A DNA stretch of 62,279 bases from Pantoea piersonii (GCF_003612015.1 NZ_RARB01000013.1:1-62279), one strand, 5' to 3'; shown: positions 9,142 to 18,699, counted from the first letter of the stretch. Translations and numbers: made by a program. Notes: generated by a model from the sequence alone, not told the origin.

Positions 9142-10047
9142 TCACTGATAATGGCTCTGCGCCTGCTGCGACTCATGCAGCAACCAGCGACGGAAATTCA
9201 GAATTTGCGGCTGCGTTTCAAGACCCTGCGGGCACACAAAATAGTAGGCCGCCGGTGACGGGAAAGGCACTTCAAAGAGCCGCACCAGCGTGCCATCGGC
9301 GAGCTCTTTTTCAACGTGTCCACTGCGCGCGAGCGCAACACCCTGGCCGAGAAGCGCGGCTTCAATCGTCATGTTGGTATCAGCGAAACGGACGTTCTCA
9401 TGCAGGACATCACTTTTGACCCCGACGTGCTTAAACCAGTCTCCCCATTTTGGCACTAAGTCGGCACCATCACGCGTCAGTAGCGGGTAGCGCATCAGTT
9501 CGGCAGGCTCAGCAGGTGTGCCTGAACGCTGTAGAAGCGCCGGACTTGCTACCGGAAATAACTGTTCACGAAACATAAATTCCGTAAAAAGAGCGTGGTA
9601 ATTGCCGTGACCAAAACGGATTGCCACATCGGACTCTTTCCCGGCAAAACTGATGGCTTTGTCAGAGCTTTCCAGTGATACCAGGATTTCCGGATGCAAA
9701 CGGGCTAAGGCCGGAAGGCGTGGCAATAACCATTTCAGCGCAAAGGAATAAGTGGTGTTGACGCGCAACCGTACCCTGCCGTTTTGTTCACGCAGATCGG
9801 AAAGCGTGGTATCAAGGTTATTGAAAAATTCACGCACCAGCGGTGCGAGTGCCTCTCCGGCAGGCGTCAGACTCAGCGTTTTACCGCGCTGAAAAAGTTG
9901 CAGCCCCCACATCTCCTCGAGATTTTTTAACTGATGGCTGACGGCGCTTTGGGTGATAAACAGCTCTTCGGCGGTGGCGGTAAAGGTAGTGTGTCGTGCA
10001 GCAACTTCAAACGCACGCAGCATGGCGGTCGGTGGGAGGTTACGCAT
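9142..10047 (-). CDS. LysR family transcriptional regulator (GcvA-like)
   Basis: A 301-residue LysR protein. The N-terminal HTH (A-T-A-E-E-L-F-I-T-Q-S-A-V-S-H-Q) is followed by a substrate-binding domain with a GcvA/AmpR-type layout, for example R-F-G-H-G-N-Y. Such regulators bind an upstream promoter and respond to a small ligand. No divergent gene is adjacent. The ketopantoate-reductase-like gene follows 217 bases downstream on the same strand and is one possible target. The ligand is unknown. Confidence 0.88.
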   Translation of the reverse strand: MRNLPPTAMLRAFEVAARHTTFTATAEELFITQSAVSHQLKNLEEMWGLQLFQRGKTLSLTPAGEALAPLVREFFNNLDTTLSDLREQNGRVRLRVNTTYSFALKWLLPRLPALARLHPEILVSLESSDKAISFAGKESDVAIRFGHGNYHALFTEFMFREQLFPVASPALLQRSGTPAEPAELMRYPLLTRDGADLVPKWGDWFKHVGVKSDVLHENVRFADTNMTIEAALLGQGVALARSGHVEKELADGTLVRLFEVPFPSPAAYYFVCPQGLETQPQILNFRRWLLHESQQAQSHYQ

Positions 10048-10596
10048 TATTCTCGCCCTGGGAATGAGTGAATACTCATATCACCACAAGCTTGCTCCCC
10101 TGCGAAAGATAACGCGACAGAAATAATAAGCGAGGCGAGGCTGCTTCGCATGACGTGGCATAAATGAATACATTTACCAGCGTTGTTGTAATGTTTGCTG
10201 CTGGTCCTGAGCTGACCATGGATGCACTCTTTTCGCAACAGCAAAAGTACCCGTTCAGGGCTGAGCCAGTGCCCCTTTTTTATCAAGTTTCAAGGGTTAA
10301 GCCATTAAAGAGGTAGCATCTTATCGCCAGTTAAACCTCTACAACCTGGTCAGACTCAACAACGTTCTCGCTTAGCGGCTTCATTGTCTCTCTGCTTATC
10401 GGTTAACTGATGTTGTAAATCCAGGCAAAATGACTTCTCTGTATTTCAAGTCTTGAAAACCAGTAGAAATGTTCGATAGAGATAAACATAGCATGAGGAT
10501 AGCAGCGTTCGCCTCCGATATAGAACGGACCCTACCCTACACATAATCTGGTACCGATCACTGAAAAAAGGTGGCTATAAATGTGCTGTCTGAGCG
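10048..10596. other. Intergenic region, no supported gene
   Basis: About 550 bases upstream of the LysR gene. A 79-codon minus-strand ORF abuts the LysR start but shows no domain or good ribosome site. I see no RNA gene or clear operator. Confidence 0.4.
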
Positions 10597-12198
10597 CTAA
10601 TATTTATCTGCTAATTTTTGCTGTTTACCTGCCTCAGAATTAATCTCATTAATGTCCTGTCTGGCAGGCGGAGAACGGTGCCGGTTATTATAGCCAATAT
10701 TATTATTACCCCATAAATTTTCATACCGCAGGCCAGTCAACTGCTCAACTGTCGCGCGGGTGTTGCATGAAACTGTCTCAGGTAAAATGCGGTCTGCTGC
10801 TCTCATTCGAATGATTTCCTGCTGAAGAATCTGATGTGTCTGGCGGTTCAGACGAAAGTTTAGCGAGATGATAAAACCGATGCAGAGAATGCTTATAGTC
10901 CCTGCGCTGAGAATAAGCAAAATGGTATGTCCGACCTGAGGATCCTGTGTAGCTTTACCTGAAACAAAACCGGATAACTGAAGAATGATCCCGACGAACA
11001 TAACGGCTCCGGCCTGTGATGCCTTGCGGGTCATGGTCATCACGCCAGCAAATATACCTTCCCGCCTCTGCGCCGTAATGGCCTCATCAACATCAGCGAT
11101 ATAGGTGTAAGTGTTCCAGGGGATATAATTAATACCGCCTCTGCCAATGCCTGCCACAGCGGCAATAAACAGCAATAACAGATAGTTATCAGACAAGCCG
11201 ACATAGTAAACACCCGCAAAGGATAGTGAGGACAGTGCAAACAACGTCACCACCAGCCGGTATGACGGCGCAGGGCCAAATTTGATGCAAACCGGCACCA
11301 TTAATACGACGGCAATAAACTGGAAGATAGCCATCACCCCCATCAAATCAGAGGCTCTGCCGGCTCCCTGCATCAGCACAAACACGACAAAGTAGGTGAA
11401 CACGGCATTAAAAACGTCCTGCGCAATGTAGCTCCCTAGATATAGCCCCAGATGTTGACGAAAAATCTTTATGCGTAAGGTTGAAGCGAGTTCCGTCATT
11501 AACCGACGCATGCTTTGCACGAGCGTCAGATTCTGCTTTTCTCTCTCGGCACGCAATTCACTCTCAGACTTGAGTTCAGCAGGGCGTTCCCACGTAAAGC
11601 AGTACACTAGTATCAAAACGAGGCAGCAGATCACAGATAAGATCATTCCCGCGTAAAAGAAGGAAACGGGATTGTCTTTACCCAACCAGGTTAAAAGTAC
11701 GCTGGGTAAAAACGAAGCGAGGATGGCCGACAGCTGACCCATCGCAATTCTGGCGCCGGAGAATTTGGATTTATGCGTAAAGTCATCGGTCATCTCTGGT
11801 ACCAGAGTTTCATAGGGCACCAGAATCATTGAATAAACGATATCGAATAGTAAATAGGTCAGCAGGTAGTACCAGAAATCCATCCCGCTGACCCACATAA
11901 AGGCATAGCTAAAAATGCAAGGGATGCCAAGCAGGATAAAAAACTTACGACGGCCAAACCGCTTACCAAACCAGTTGTTGCCAAAATTATCGCTGAGATA
12001 TCCCATTAAAGGGCTGATAAAAGCGTCGAGCACGCGGGCCGTCGCAAATATCAGTGTGGCCTCCACAGGAGTAAGGCCGCAGAAAGTGGTGTAGAAATAA
12101 AGCAGCCATGCTGCTGTCAGCACGGCCGTGCCAGCGCCCAGAAAATCTCCAGACCCGTATGCCAGATAGTGTTTGAACCCAGGCGTTTTATAATTCAC
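10597..12198 (-). CDS. GPH-type sugar:cation symporter (MFS_2 family)
   Basis: A 533-residue transporter of the glycoside-pentoside-hexuronide family (MelB/YicJ/YihO type). It has about 12 hydrophobic helices, the early L-A-Y-G-S-G-D-F-L-G signature and the loop between helices 2 and 3 with N-W-F-G-K-R-F-G-R-R-K. It should import an oligosaccharide or glycuronide with Na+ or H+. The hydrophilic tail after about residue 450 is some 70 residues longer than usual. Two LacI-type operators lie upstream in the gap shared with the GH88/105 gene. The substrate is inferred from the neighbouring hydrolase. Confidence 0.88.
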   Translation of the reverse strand: MNYKTPGFKHYLAYGSGDFLGAGTAVLTAAWLLYFYTTFCGLTPVEATLIFATARVLDAFISPLMGYLSDNFGNNWFGKRFGRRKFFILLGIPCIFSYAFMWVSGMDFWYYLLTYLLFDIVYSMILVPYETLVPEMTDDFTHKSKFSGARIAMGQLSAILASFLPSVLLTWLGKDNPVSFFYAGMILSVICCLVLILVYCFTWERPAELKSESELRAEREKQNLTLVQSMRRLMTELASTLRIKIFRQHLGLYLGSYIAQDVFNAVFTYFVVFVLMQGAGRASDLMGVMAIFQFIAVVLMVPVCIKFGPAPSYRLVVTLFALSSLSFAGVYYVGLSDNYLLLLFIAAVAGIGRGGINYIPWNTYTYIADVDEAITAQRREGIFAGVMTMTRKASQAGAVMFVGIILQLSGFVSGKATQDPQVGHTILLILSAGTISILCIGFIISLNFRLNRQTHQILQQEIIRMRAADRILPETVSCNTRATVEQLTGLRYENLWGNNNIGYNNRHRSPPARQDINEINSEAGKQQKLADKY

Positions 12199-12467
12199 AT
12201 TAACCTCTGAACAGAACCATTTTCGTTATGAGAATGAAACAGCATCAGATGAGTTTCTCCGGGCTTTGCCCCTGCCCGCTCATGAACTGGCTTGTGCCAG
12301 CGCTGATTTTCTTTTTTAAAAGCTCCCTGGTGTACCGTTAAAGCCGATGCGCCTGCTGCAAGCGGTACTCTGCTCCGTTGCCCCGTTTCTGTGCATCAGA
12401 AAACAATCTGGCTGCGATCATTCTGAAATCCGCATGGAGCATTTATCCGGCATATCAAAACAATAAA

Positions 12468-12483
12468 ATGATTTCGTAAACAT
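12468..12483. promoter_or_regulatory. LacI-family operator O1
   Basis: ATGATTTCGTAAACAT differs by one base from the site at 15165-15180. It lies 270 bases before the transporter start and is flanked by A/T triplets as in the other copies. Confidence 0.65.
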
Positions 12484-12629
12484 TTAAGAAAATAAATATT
12501 ATTCTGTGATCCATTAAGAAATATTCTTTAAATACCTATAAATAACAACTGCTTATAAATATCTCAATTGGTAGGACCGGGCTTATTCATCGTGTGACAC
12601 AGCTCATATTTTGTTGTTAAACCCAATAA

Positions 12630-12645
12630 ATGTTCACGATAACAT
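12630..12645. promoter_or_regulatory. LacI-family operator O2
   Basis: ATGTTCACGATAACAT is a near-perfect dyad, 162 bases from O1. Two sites in one gap suggest repression by DNA looping. Confidence 0.6.
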
Positions 12646-12823
12646 ATAAAAATTATGCCCAGAGGGGATAATCCCACATAGATAATAAGGTTATGACTTA
12701 GAAAAAATAAAGAAGGGGAACGTGCTTAATGAGGCTCCGCCGCAATTTATAGGGGTAATATTCTTCACACTCGACTGAATGAGCAAATCGGAGTAAATGA
12801 AAGCATGCGGGAATAAGAAAATG

Positions 12824-12847
12824 TGCCACATTGTTTATGATGTGGCA
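12824..12847 (-). terminator. Terminator-like hairpin after the GH88/105 gene
   Basis: Eight-base arms TGCCACAT and ATGTGGCA with an 8-base loop, followed on the minus strand by CATTTTCTTATT. The T tract is weak. It would close the dehydrogenase-hydrolase transcript. Confidence 0.5.
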
Positions 12848-12889
12848 GTAGCCATAAGGGTGATGTCGGTTCATCGTATAGATGAAACG

Positions 12890-14032
12890 CTAGAGATAAT
12901 CATGCAGATATTCACTCAGGCACAGAATAGCCATCGCCTGCCCATAAGGCATCGGTGTTAGCGGGATCTGACGGTAGTACTCCAGATCGCTGCCCATTTC
13001 GGTACCGAATGAGGCTTGTTTTAGCTCGCCGTCTTCACTGATGTTTGCCGCTACGCCACGGATAGCTTTTTGTCCAACCACAGCATAATCCCTCGCAATA
13101 TAACGCTTACGCACCGCCTTAAGAATGCCGTACGCAAATCCGGCTGTGGCAGAACTCTCTAAATAGGATTGATCATCGTCCAGCAAGGTATGCCAGAGCC
13201 CACTTGAATCCTGCAGCCTGGATAATGTACGAACCTGATGTTCTAATACCTGCAGCAGGTAACGCCGCGTCGCATCCCCTTCAGGGAGCTGAAGAAGCTC
13301 AATAAAATCAGGGATCGCGACGGTAATCCAGCTGTTCCCGCGAGCCCAGCGTGCCCGGGAGAAATTGTGATTACCCTCAAAGGTCCAGCCGTGAAACCAT
13401 AACCCGGTATCCCTGTCCATCAGGTACTGGATATGAAGCAAGAACTGATACTTGGCTTCTTCAACGAACTCTGGCCGCCCCAGCAGTAAACCTATTTTTG
13501 CCAGCGGCATGACCGTCATCATCAAAGTGTCATCCCAGAGTTGCTGATGATTTTCCTTATGGATCACTACATGCTGTAACCCACCCTGCTCGGTTCGCGG
13601 CATCTCATACATAACCCATTCGCCCCAGCGCTCCAGGAGAGATCTCCAGGCAGGATTTTTAGCCTCTTCGTAACGATACGCCAGCGTCAGTAATGGACAG
13701 ACAGTATTAACGTTCTTGGTTGGCAAGCCCCGCTGGAGCTGCTCGCTGAACCAACGATCAATAATCGACAGCATCTCTTTATCACCCGTCTGCCTGTAAT
13801 AGTGATAAATAGCATACAGACCGATTCCGTGCGTCCACTCCCATCCCGCAGCCCACCCTTTGGCGTCAATGATGCGACCATCGTCCAGGTGAAGGGCGAA
13901 CTCGCCCGTAGTGTCTTCAATATGAATTAACTTATCGGTTAACTTGTGTATGAGCGAGTGCACGTCATCACGCGCAATAACATGTTCTGCCTGACGCAGC
14001 AGCGCGCTATGTTTTACTGCGAAAATAGTCAT
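12890..14032 (-). CDS. Unsaturated glycuronyl hydrolase, GH88/GH105 family
   Basis: A 380-residue enzyme resembling YteR/YesR/RhiN. These proteins cleave the unsaturated uronic sugar from the non-reducing end of pectin-derived disaccharides. The catalytic-type W-D-D-T motif is at residues 166-169, in an alpha-helical barrel of normal length. No signal peptide is seen, so it acts in the cytoplasm on imported fragments. Only 4 bases separate it from the upstream dehydrogenase gene, so they form one operon. The substrate (rhamnogalacturonan-, glucuronan- or other lyase-derived) cannot be fixed from the sequence. Confidence 0.87.
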   Translation of the reverse strand: MTIFAVKHSALLRQAEHVIARDDVHSLIHKLTDKLIHIEDTTGEFALHLDDGRIIDAKGWAAGWEWTHGIGLYAIYHYYRQTGDKEMLSIIDRWFSEQLQRGLPTKNVNTVCPLLTLAYRYEEAKNPAWRSLLERWGEWVMYEMPRTEQGGLQHVVIHKENHQQLWDDTLMMTVMPLAKIGLLLGRPEFVEEAKYQFLLHIQYLMDRDTGLWFHGWTFEGNHNFSRARWARGNSWITVAIPDFIELLQLPEGDATRRYLLQVLEHQVRTLSRLQDSSGLWHTLLDDDQSYLESSATAGFAYGILKAVRKRYIARDYAVVGQKAIRGVAANISEDGELKQASFGTEMGSDLEYYRQIPLTPMPYGQAMAILCLSEYLHDYL

Positions 14033-14036
14033 AAAC

Positions 14037-15119
14037 TTACCCAGCCTGTTGTTCAGGAATCAGAAGAATCTTGATGGCTTCTTTCGAGCCGAAGGCTGCA
14101 AAAGCATGCTGCCATTCTTCAAGAGGGAAGCGGTGAGTCACAATACCCTCAGCGGTCATCAGTTTTCGGTGAAATAAATCGATAACGGTTTCATAGGTAC
14201 CGGGGCTGAGATGGGCGCCGCGGATGTCCAGCTCTTTTCGATCGCCAATAATCGACCAGTCCACAGACGTTTCCCGGCTAAAGACACTGAACTCAACAAA
14301 CCGGCCTAATTTACGGATCATTTGCAACCCCTGAGTAACGCCTACCGGATTGCCAGTGGCCTCAATATACACATCGCAGCCATAGCCATCCGTCAGGGAC
14401 TTCACCACAGCCACTGCGTCCTCCTCCAGCGGATTGATGACGACGTCCGCCCCAAGAGTTTGCGCCAGCGCCAGACGGAACGGCATTACATCTATAACAA
14501 TTAACTTTTTGGGTGTCTTGAGCTTAATCGCCTGGATCATGCCCAGGCCAAGAGTGCCAGCACCAGCCAGTACCACCACGTCATTAAACTGAATATCGCC
14601 GCGATTCACCGCATGTACCGCACATGAAAACGGTTCTATCAGCGCGCACTCTTCCAGCGTCAATGAATCAGGGATTTTGTGCACACGGCTGGTGGGTTTG
14701 AAGAGCATATAATCCGTCATGCCTCCATCTGCATCCTCAGCCTGAAATCCATAAATGTCATGCTTTTCGCACATCCAGTACTGGCCGTTACGGCAGAAGC
14801 GGCACTTATTACAAGGAACAATTTGCTCGGCTATTACACGGTCATTTAACTCAACGCCGAAATGATCCAGTGCGCCGGGGCCAGCAGCATATACCGTGCC
14901 GAAAAATTCGTGACCGGCCACCACCGGTGTTTTGACATAGCGCGGGAAGGTTTCATTACCCCAGAACATCGGTGCGCCATGAAAACAGTGAAAATCTGAC
15001 GCACAGATACCGCAGGCTCCGATTTTAACCAGCAACTCGTTATGACCTGGTGTAGGCATGTCCCCCCTTTCCAGGCGGTAGTCTTCAGGACCGTAATTAA
15101 CCAGCTTTTTGATGTGCAT
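14037..15119 (-). CDS. Zinc-dependent medium-chain alcohol/polyol dehydrogenase
   Basis: A 360-residue dehydrogenase of the sorbitol/threonine/erythritol group. Catalytic zinc residues are visible in C-G-I-C-A-S-D and G-H-E-F-F-G. The structural zinc site is C-N-K-C-R-F-C-R-N-G-Q-Y-W-M-C, and the NAD site is G-A-G-T-L-G-L-G. I chose ATG 15119 (M-H-I-K-K-L) because the only Shine-Dalgarno-like AGGGG is 2 bases from the alternative at 15128 and 11 from this one; either is possible. A LacI-type operator starts 45 bases upstream. It probably oxidises a sugar or polyol made by the co-transcribed hydrolase. Confidence 0.86.
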   Translation of the reverse strand: MHIKKLVNYGPEDYRLERGDMPTPGHNELLVKIGACGICASDFHCFHGAPMFWGNETFPRYVKTPVVAGHEFFGTVYAAGPGALDHFGVELNDRVIAEQIVPCNKCRFCRNGQYWMCEKHDIYGFQAEDADGGMTDYMLFKPTSRVHKIPDSLTLEECALIEPFSCAVHAVNRGDIQFNDVVVLAGAGTLGLGMIQAIKLKTPKKLIVIDVMPFRLALAQTLGADVVINPLEEDAVAVVKSLTDGYGCDVYIEATGNPVGVTQGLQMIRKLGRFVEFSVFSRETSVDWSIIGDRKELDIRGAHLSPGTYETVIDLFHRKLMTAEGIVTHRFPLEEWQHAFAAFGSKEAIKILLIPEQQAG

Positions 15120-15164
15120 TATTGGCATAACCCCTAAGCGACAAATAGATGAGGAAACCATAAA

Positions 15165-15180
15165 ATGTTTTCGTAAACAT
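15165..15180. promoter_or_regulatory. LacI-family operator O3
   Basis: ATGTTTTCGTAAACAT with symmetric A/T flanks, just upstream of the dehydrogenase-hydrolase operon, where it would overlap the promoter or transcription start. It resembles GntR/IdnR-type LacI-family sites (ATGTTACCGGTAACAT). Confidence 0.7.
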
Positions 15181-15305
15181 TTCCACAAGGTCACTCACCT
15201 TTGTGATGGAGTTAACACCAATTATAGAACTTTCTTTAAATTCAATCTATTATATAAAAACAACAAAAACTCAAACTGATACATCCATCATTTATCCGGC
15301 GTAAA

Positions 15306-15321
15306 ATGTTATCATTAACAT
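15306..15321. promoter_or_regulatory. LacI-family operator O4
   Basis: ATGTTATCATTAACAT, 141 bases upstream of O3, between the operon and the LacI gene. It is placed to act on the operon and possibly to loop with O3. Confidence 0.65.
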
Positions 15322-15534
15322 TCATAGGGGCGGGAATCCATCCGGCGTAAAGCGGCCAAAAAGATCAGGGGGAGTGGCAAACGTGGGCGAGAGCAACACC
15401 TTAAGCGTTGGCATTCAGAGCCCTTGATGTAGCCAGGATCTTGATTTTTTATCGAAACAGATACCGGCTGCGTAAAACGTAGTAAACCTGAACCCGTGGA
15501 TTAAGAGTACAATGCGTGTGTTCTTTAACTGGAA

Positions 15535-16527
15535 TTACTGATTATTTTTAAGAAATCCATTAATCATAGTCCGCTCCTGCCAGGGCCGGTCTTCAATTGC
15601 GGCAATCAGATTCTCTGCAACGATGGTAGCCCATTGCTTATAATCATGAACCACGCAGCAAAAGTAAAAACCGTAATCTTCTGCATTGGGAATTTCATCA
15701 ATTGAAAGAAACTCGACGCCTCGTAACATCCATCGCGTGGCCACATTTTTAGCTGCAAGCGAGATAGCGCCGTTAATGCCAATAATGGCATCATAATCGA
15801 TTTCGTTAGAAGAAAAGTGCGACGTAATAATTTCTTTAGCATGATCGTAACGGTAATCGGCATAAAGACGGGTAACCTCAATATTATCAGAGAGGTTTTC
15901 GCAGATGCTCGTCAAACGTTTCTGGGTAATACGTGAATCTTTAGGCCCGCCAATTACCAGTACTTTTTTATAGGCCTTATCATTCACAACGGAGGCGATA
16001 AGCTCGCCCGCACGTCGGTCATTGACATACACTGCAGGCAGTTGCTCATCAAACTGACGGTCAAACTGAATGAGACGAGTGTGGGAACCGTTTAACACTT
16101 TCAGATGACGGGTATCATAATCAGCACTGTCACTGATCACCGACAACACGATACCCGCTGCTTTATAACCGACCAGCGTATTAATAGCTTTTGCTTCTGA
16201 TGTGCGTTCGCCTTGAGTGGTGAATATCATCACTGAATAGCCACGGGTTTCAGATAATTTGCAGAGTTCCTGAATAACATACGAGTAACTCTGATTAAAG
16301 GTATCATCAGCAATAATACCAATAATAGGACTCTGAACGGTTTTAATATTTTGCGCAAATACATTAGGTATATAACCCATCTCATCTGCAACTTTCATGA
16401 TTCTTTCACGCGTCTTGGCCTTGACCTTTTCAGGTGAGGTGAAAACGCGTGATACAGTAATACTGCTAACTCCAGCTACCTCAGCCACATCATTTATGGT
16501 AGGTGGCTTGCTTCCGTGTGTGTTCAT
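15535..16527 (-). CDS. LacI family transcriptional regulator
   Basis: A 330-residue regulator. Residues 9-34 form the LacI HTH (T-I-N-D-V-A-E-V-A-G-V-S...T-V-S-R-V-F), the hinge helix follows near residue 55, and the rest is a periplasmic-binding-protein-like sensor domain. Four near-identical 16-bp palindromes in the two gaps downstream are its probable operators. It heads the carbohydrate cluster on the same strand. By family precedent it is a repressor released by a sugar or uronate intermediate. The inducer is unknown. Confidence 0.9.
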   Translation of the reverse strand: MNTHGSKPPTINDVAEVAGVSSITVSRVFTSPEKVKAKTRERIMKVADEMGYIPNVFAQNIKTVQSPIIGIIADDTFNQSYSYVIQELCKLSETRGYSVMIFTTQGERTSEAKAINTLVGYKAAGIVLSVISDSADYDTRHLKVLNGSHTRLIQFDRQFDEQLPAVYVNDRRAGELIASVVNDKAYKKVLVIGGPKDSRITQKRLTSICENLSDNIEVTRLYADYRYDHAKEIITSHFSSNEIDYDAIIGINGAISLAAKNVATRWMLRGVEFLSIDEIPNAEDYGFYFCCVVHDYKQWATIVAENLIAAIEDRPWQERTMINGFLKNNQ

Positions 16528-16811
16528 TATTGCTTCAACCTTAAGTCAGCGGTCTCTTTGCACCTGCCAATTTCTAACACATGATAATTAACAGTAAATG
16601 GGAGTTGATGCCAGACCTTACTGGTAAATGTTGAGTACAGCAGCACTGACATCGCAGCTGTAAACGCTTTTGCTGTGCTGCTACGCCGGCGGTGTACTTC
16701 CATCGAGATACACCCGGTCCTTTAAACGCATAACCAGCCATAGTCAGTGTTCGCTGCCTTATGCCAGTGCTTCATTTCACAGCATCAGAAGCTCAACTGG
16801 TTAAGTCGATT

Positions 16812-17708
16812 TCAGGCGCGCGATGCTGCTTTGATTGTGTCAACGAACAGCCGTAACGCGACGGGCATATGACGATTCTGAGAAAAGTAAAGCGCAATGC
16901 CTTGCGAGGCTATTGTCCAGTCCTCCAGCAGGGTGACCAGACGCTCTCTGTCCAGCCAGTGCTGAGCATAGCACTCCGGCACATAGGCCACGCCTAATCC
17001 AGCAGCGGCGGCTTCTGCTATTAAGGCGCCGCTGTCGAGGGTCAGACTACCCGGTACATCCAGGGCGAATCGCTGCTCATGCTGCTGATATTCCCAGTGG
17101 TAGCGCTTACCGCTCGGCAGGCGCTGTCGTAAACAGTTGTGCTGCATAACATCCTGTGGATGCTGAATTTGGGGTCGCAATGCTAAGTAGCCAGGCGATG
17201 CCACAGTAACAAAGCGCAACGGCCCGCTCAGGGAAATGGCCACCATGTCTTTAGGCACATCTTCAAACAGCCGGATGCCGGCATCGAACCCCTGCTCAAT
17301 AATATCCACCAGCTGACCTTGCGCGACTAAATCCATTTCAATCCCCGGATATTGCTGAATGAAGGTCGGCAGTATCGTTCCCAGCAGAAGGCTGATAGCG
17401 GCATCGCTGGCGCTGATGCGCAGCGTGCCATAGGGTTGATGGTCGCTGGCGGTCACTTCGTTCAGCAGCTCATCCATCTGGTTGAGCAGCGGCGTCAGAC
17501 GCTCAATCAACATTTCGCCTGTTTCGGTCAACGCCACGCTTCGCGTTGTTCGATGGAAAAGCCGCACGCCAAGCGCAGTCTCCAGCCCTTTAATAGTGTG
17601 GCTGAGTGAGGAGCGTTTAAGCCCGAGCACATCTGCAGCGCGACGGAAACTGCGTTGTTCAGCGACCGTTTTCACCGCCAGTAATTCGTTCCAGGAAGGA
17701 CGTTTCAT
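16812..17708 (-). CDS. LysR family transcriptional regulator
   Basis: A 298-residue LysR protein with the N-terminal HTH (S-F-R-R-A-A-D-V-L-G-L-K-R-S-S-L-S-H) and a C-terminal effector domain of the large DsdC/YafC-like group. It diverges from an SDR gene, with 100 bases between the starts. This head-to-head layout usually means the regulator controls the enzyme. No effector can be named. Confidence 0.9.
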   Translation of the reverse strand: MKRPSWNELLAVKTVAEQRSFRRAADVLGLKRSSLSHTIKGLETALGVRLFHRTTRSVALTETGEMLIERLTPLLNQMDELLNEVTASDHQPYGTLRISASDAAISLLLGTILPTFIQQYPGIEMDLVAQGQLVDIIEQGFDAGIRLFEDVPKDMVAISLSGPLRFVTVASPGYLALRPQIQHPQDVMQHNCLRQRLPSGKRYHWEYQQHEQRFALDVPGSLTLDSGALIAEAAAAGLGVAYVPECYAQHWLDRERLVTLLEDWTIASQGIALYFSQNRHMPVALRLFVDTIKAASRA

Positions 17709-17808
17709 TGTTGAATATTTCCCACCATCTCATGCCAGTTTGTGGAGATTATGCCATCAATTATTCATTTTAAGATGGAGCCCGGTTTACTAAACGGAGA
17801 TGAGAGTA

Positions 17809-18639
17809 ATGAAAACCTGGTTAATTACCGGCGCATCCAGCGGCCTGGGCCGTCTGATGTGTGAAAGTCTGCTGGCCCGTGGCGATCGCGTGCTGGCAAG
17901 CGTCCGACGTGAAGCTGCATTAGATGATATGCGCACGCAATATGGCGACAAGTTGCAGGTGATGGTGCTTGATCTCAGCAAGACAGCAACGATAAAGCCA
18001 GTAGTTGAGGCTGCATTCGCTCAGGCGGGACGCATTGATATTGTAGTGAGTAACGCGGCTTATGGGCTATTTGGCGCCGTGGAAGAGCTGAGCGATACGC
18101 AAATTGAACGGCAGATCGCTACAAATCTCACAGGCTCAATTCAGCTGATTCGCTCAGTGATTCCGTTTATGCGGCAGCAGGGCGGCGGTCGTATTGTGCA
18201 GGTTTCCTCGGAAGGCGGTCAGATTGCTTATCCCGATTTCAGTTTGTATCACGCCACTAAATGGGGCATAGAAGGCTTTGTCGAAGCGGTTCGGCAGGAA
18301 GTTGCAGAGTTTGGCATCGACTTTTTGTTAGTAGAGCCGGGTCCGACGGCGACGCAGTTTGGTGCGGGGCTGGATATCGCTGATGCGTTACCGGTTTACA
18401 GCGATACGGCGGCAGGGAAAATGCGGTCGACGCTGATGAGTGGTGAATTTGCGATTAAAGGCGATGCGAAAAAATGCGTGGCGGCAATGATCGCTGCTGC
18501 TGATGCTGACAGCCCGGCGTTGCGCTTACCGCTGGGAAGTACCGCGTATAACAATATTGAAACGGCGTTAAAAATGCGACTGGATGCCCTGCGGGCAATG
18601 AAAATCGTGGCATATAGTGCGGATCGCCCGGAAATGTAG
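17809..18639 (+). CDS. Short-chain dehydrogenase/reductase
   Basis: A 276-residue classical SDR. The cofactor motif T-G-A-S-S-G-L-G is near residue 8, N-A-A-Y follows, and the catalytic Y-H-A-T-K is present. I chose the ATG at 17809 because GGAG lies 9 bases upstream, while the ATG at 17800 overlaps it. The substrate is unknown. It is divergent from, and probably regulated by, the adjacent LysR protein. Confidence 0.88.
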   Translation: MKTWLITGASSGLGRLMCESLLARGDRVLASVRREAALDDMRTQYGDKLQVMVLDLSKTATIKPVVEAAFAQAGRIDIVVSNAAYGLFGAVEELSDTQIERQIATNLTGSIQLIRSVIPFMRQQGGGRIVQVSSEGGQIAYPDFSLYHATKWGIEGFVEAVRQEVAEFGIDFLLVEPGPTATQFGAGLDIADALPVYSDTAAGKMRSTLMSGEFAIKGDAKKCVAAMIAAADADSPALRLPLGSTAYNNIETALKMRLDALRAMKIVAYSADRPEM

Positions 18640-18699
18640 GCTGAATCATTCCCTGAGGAAAGCGACAAAACAGGCTTGCTGCGTTGCCTTACTTTTAAT

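Larger units (their letters stand above)
12199..12889. other. Regulatory gap upstream of the GPH transporter
   Basis: About 690 bases without a gene. It holds the hydrolase terminator-like hairpin (12824-12847) and two 16-bp palindromes assigned to the LacI regulator (12468-12483 and 12630-12645). The transporter therefore probably has its own promoter. Confidence 0.55.
15120..15534. other. Operator-bearing gap between LacI gene and its operon
   Basis: About 415 bases holding operators O3 and O4. Two 12-bp repeats ATCCGGCGTAAA (15294-15305 and 15340-15351) flank O4, and a related CATTTATCCGGC lies upstream of O1 at 12440-12451. No gene is seen. Confidence 0.5.

Noticed and set aside
10047..10286. 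79-codon minus-strand ORF next to the LysR gene
   Set aside because: No ribosome site, domain or membrane pattern; probably chance.
16577..16592. ATGATAATTAACAG upstream of the LacI gene as a fifth operator
   Set aside because: It keeps only the half-site TTAACA with wrong spacing; autoregulation is not supported.
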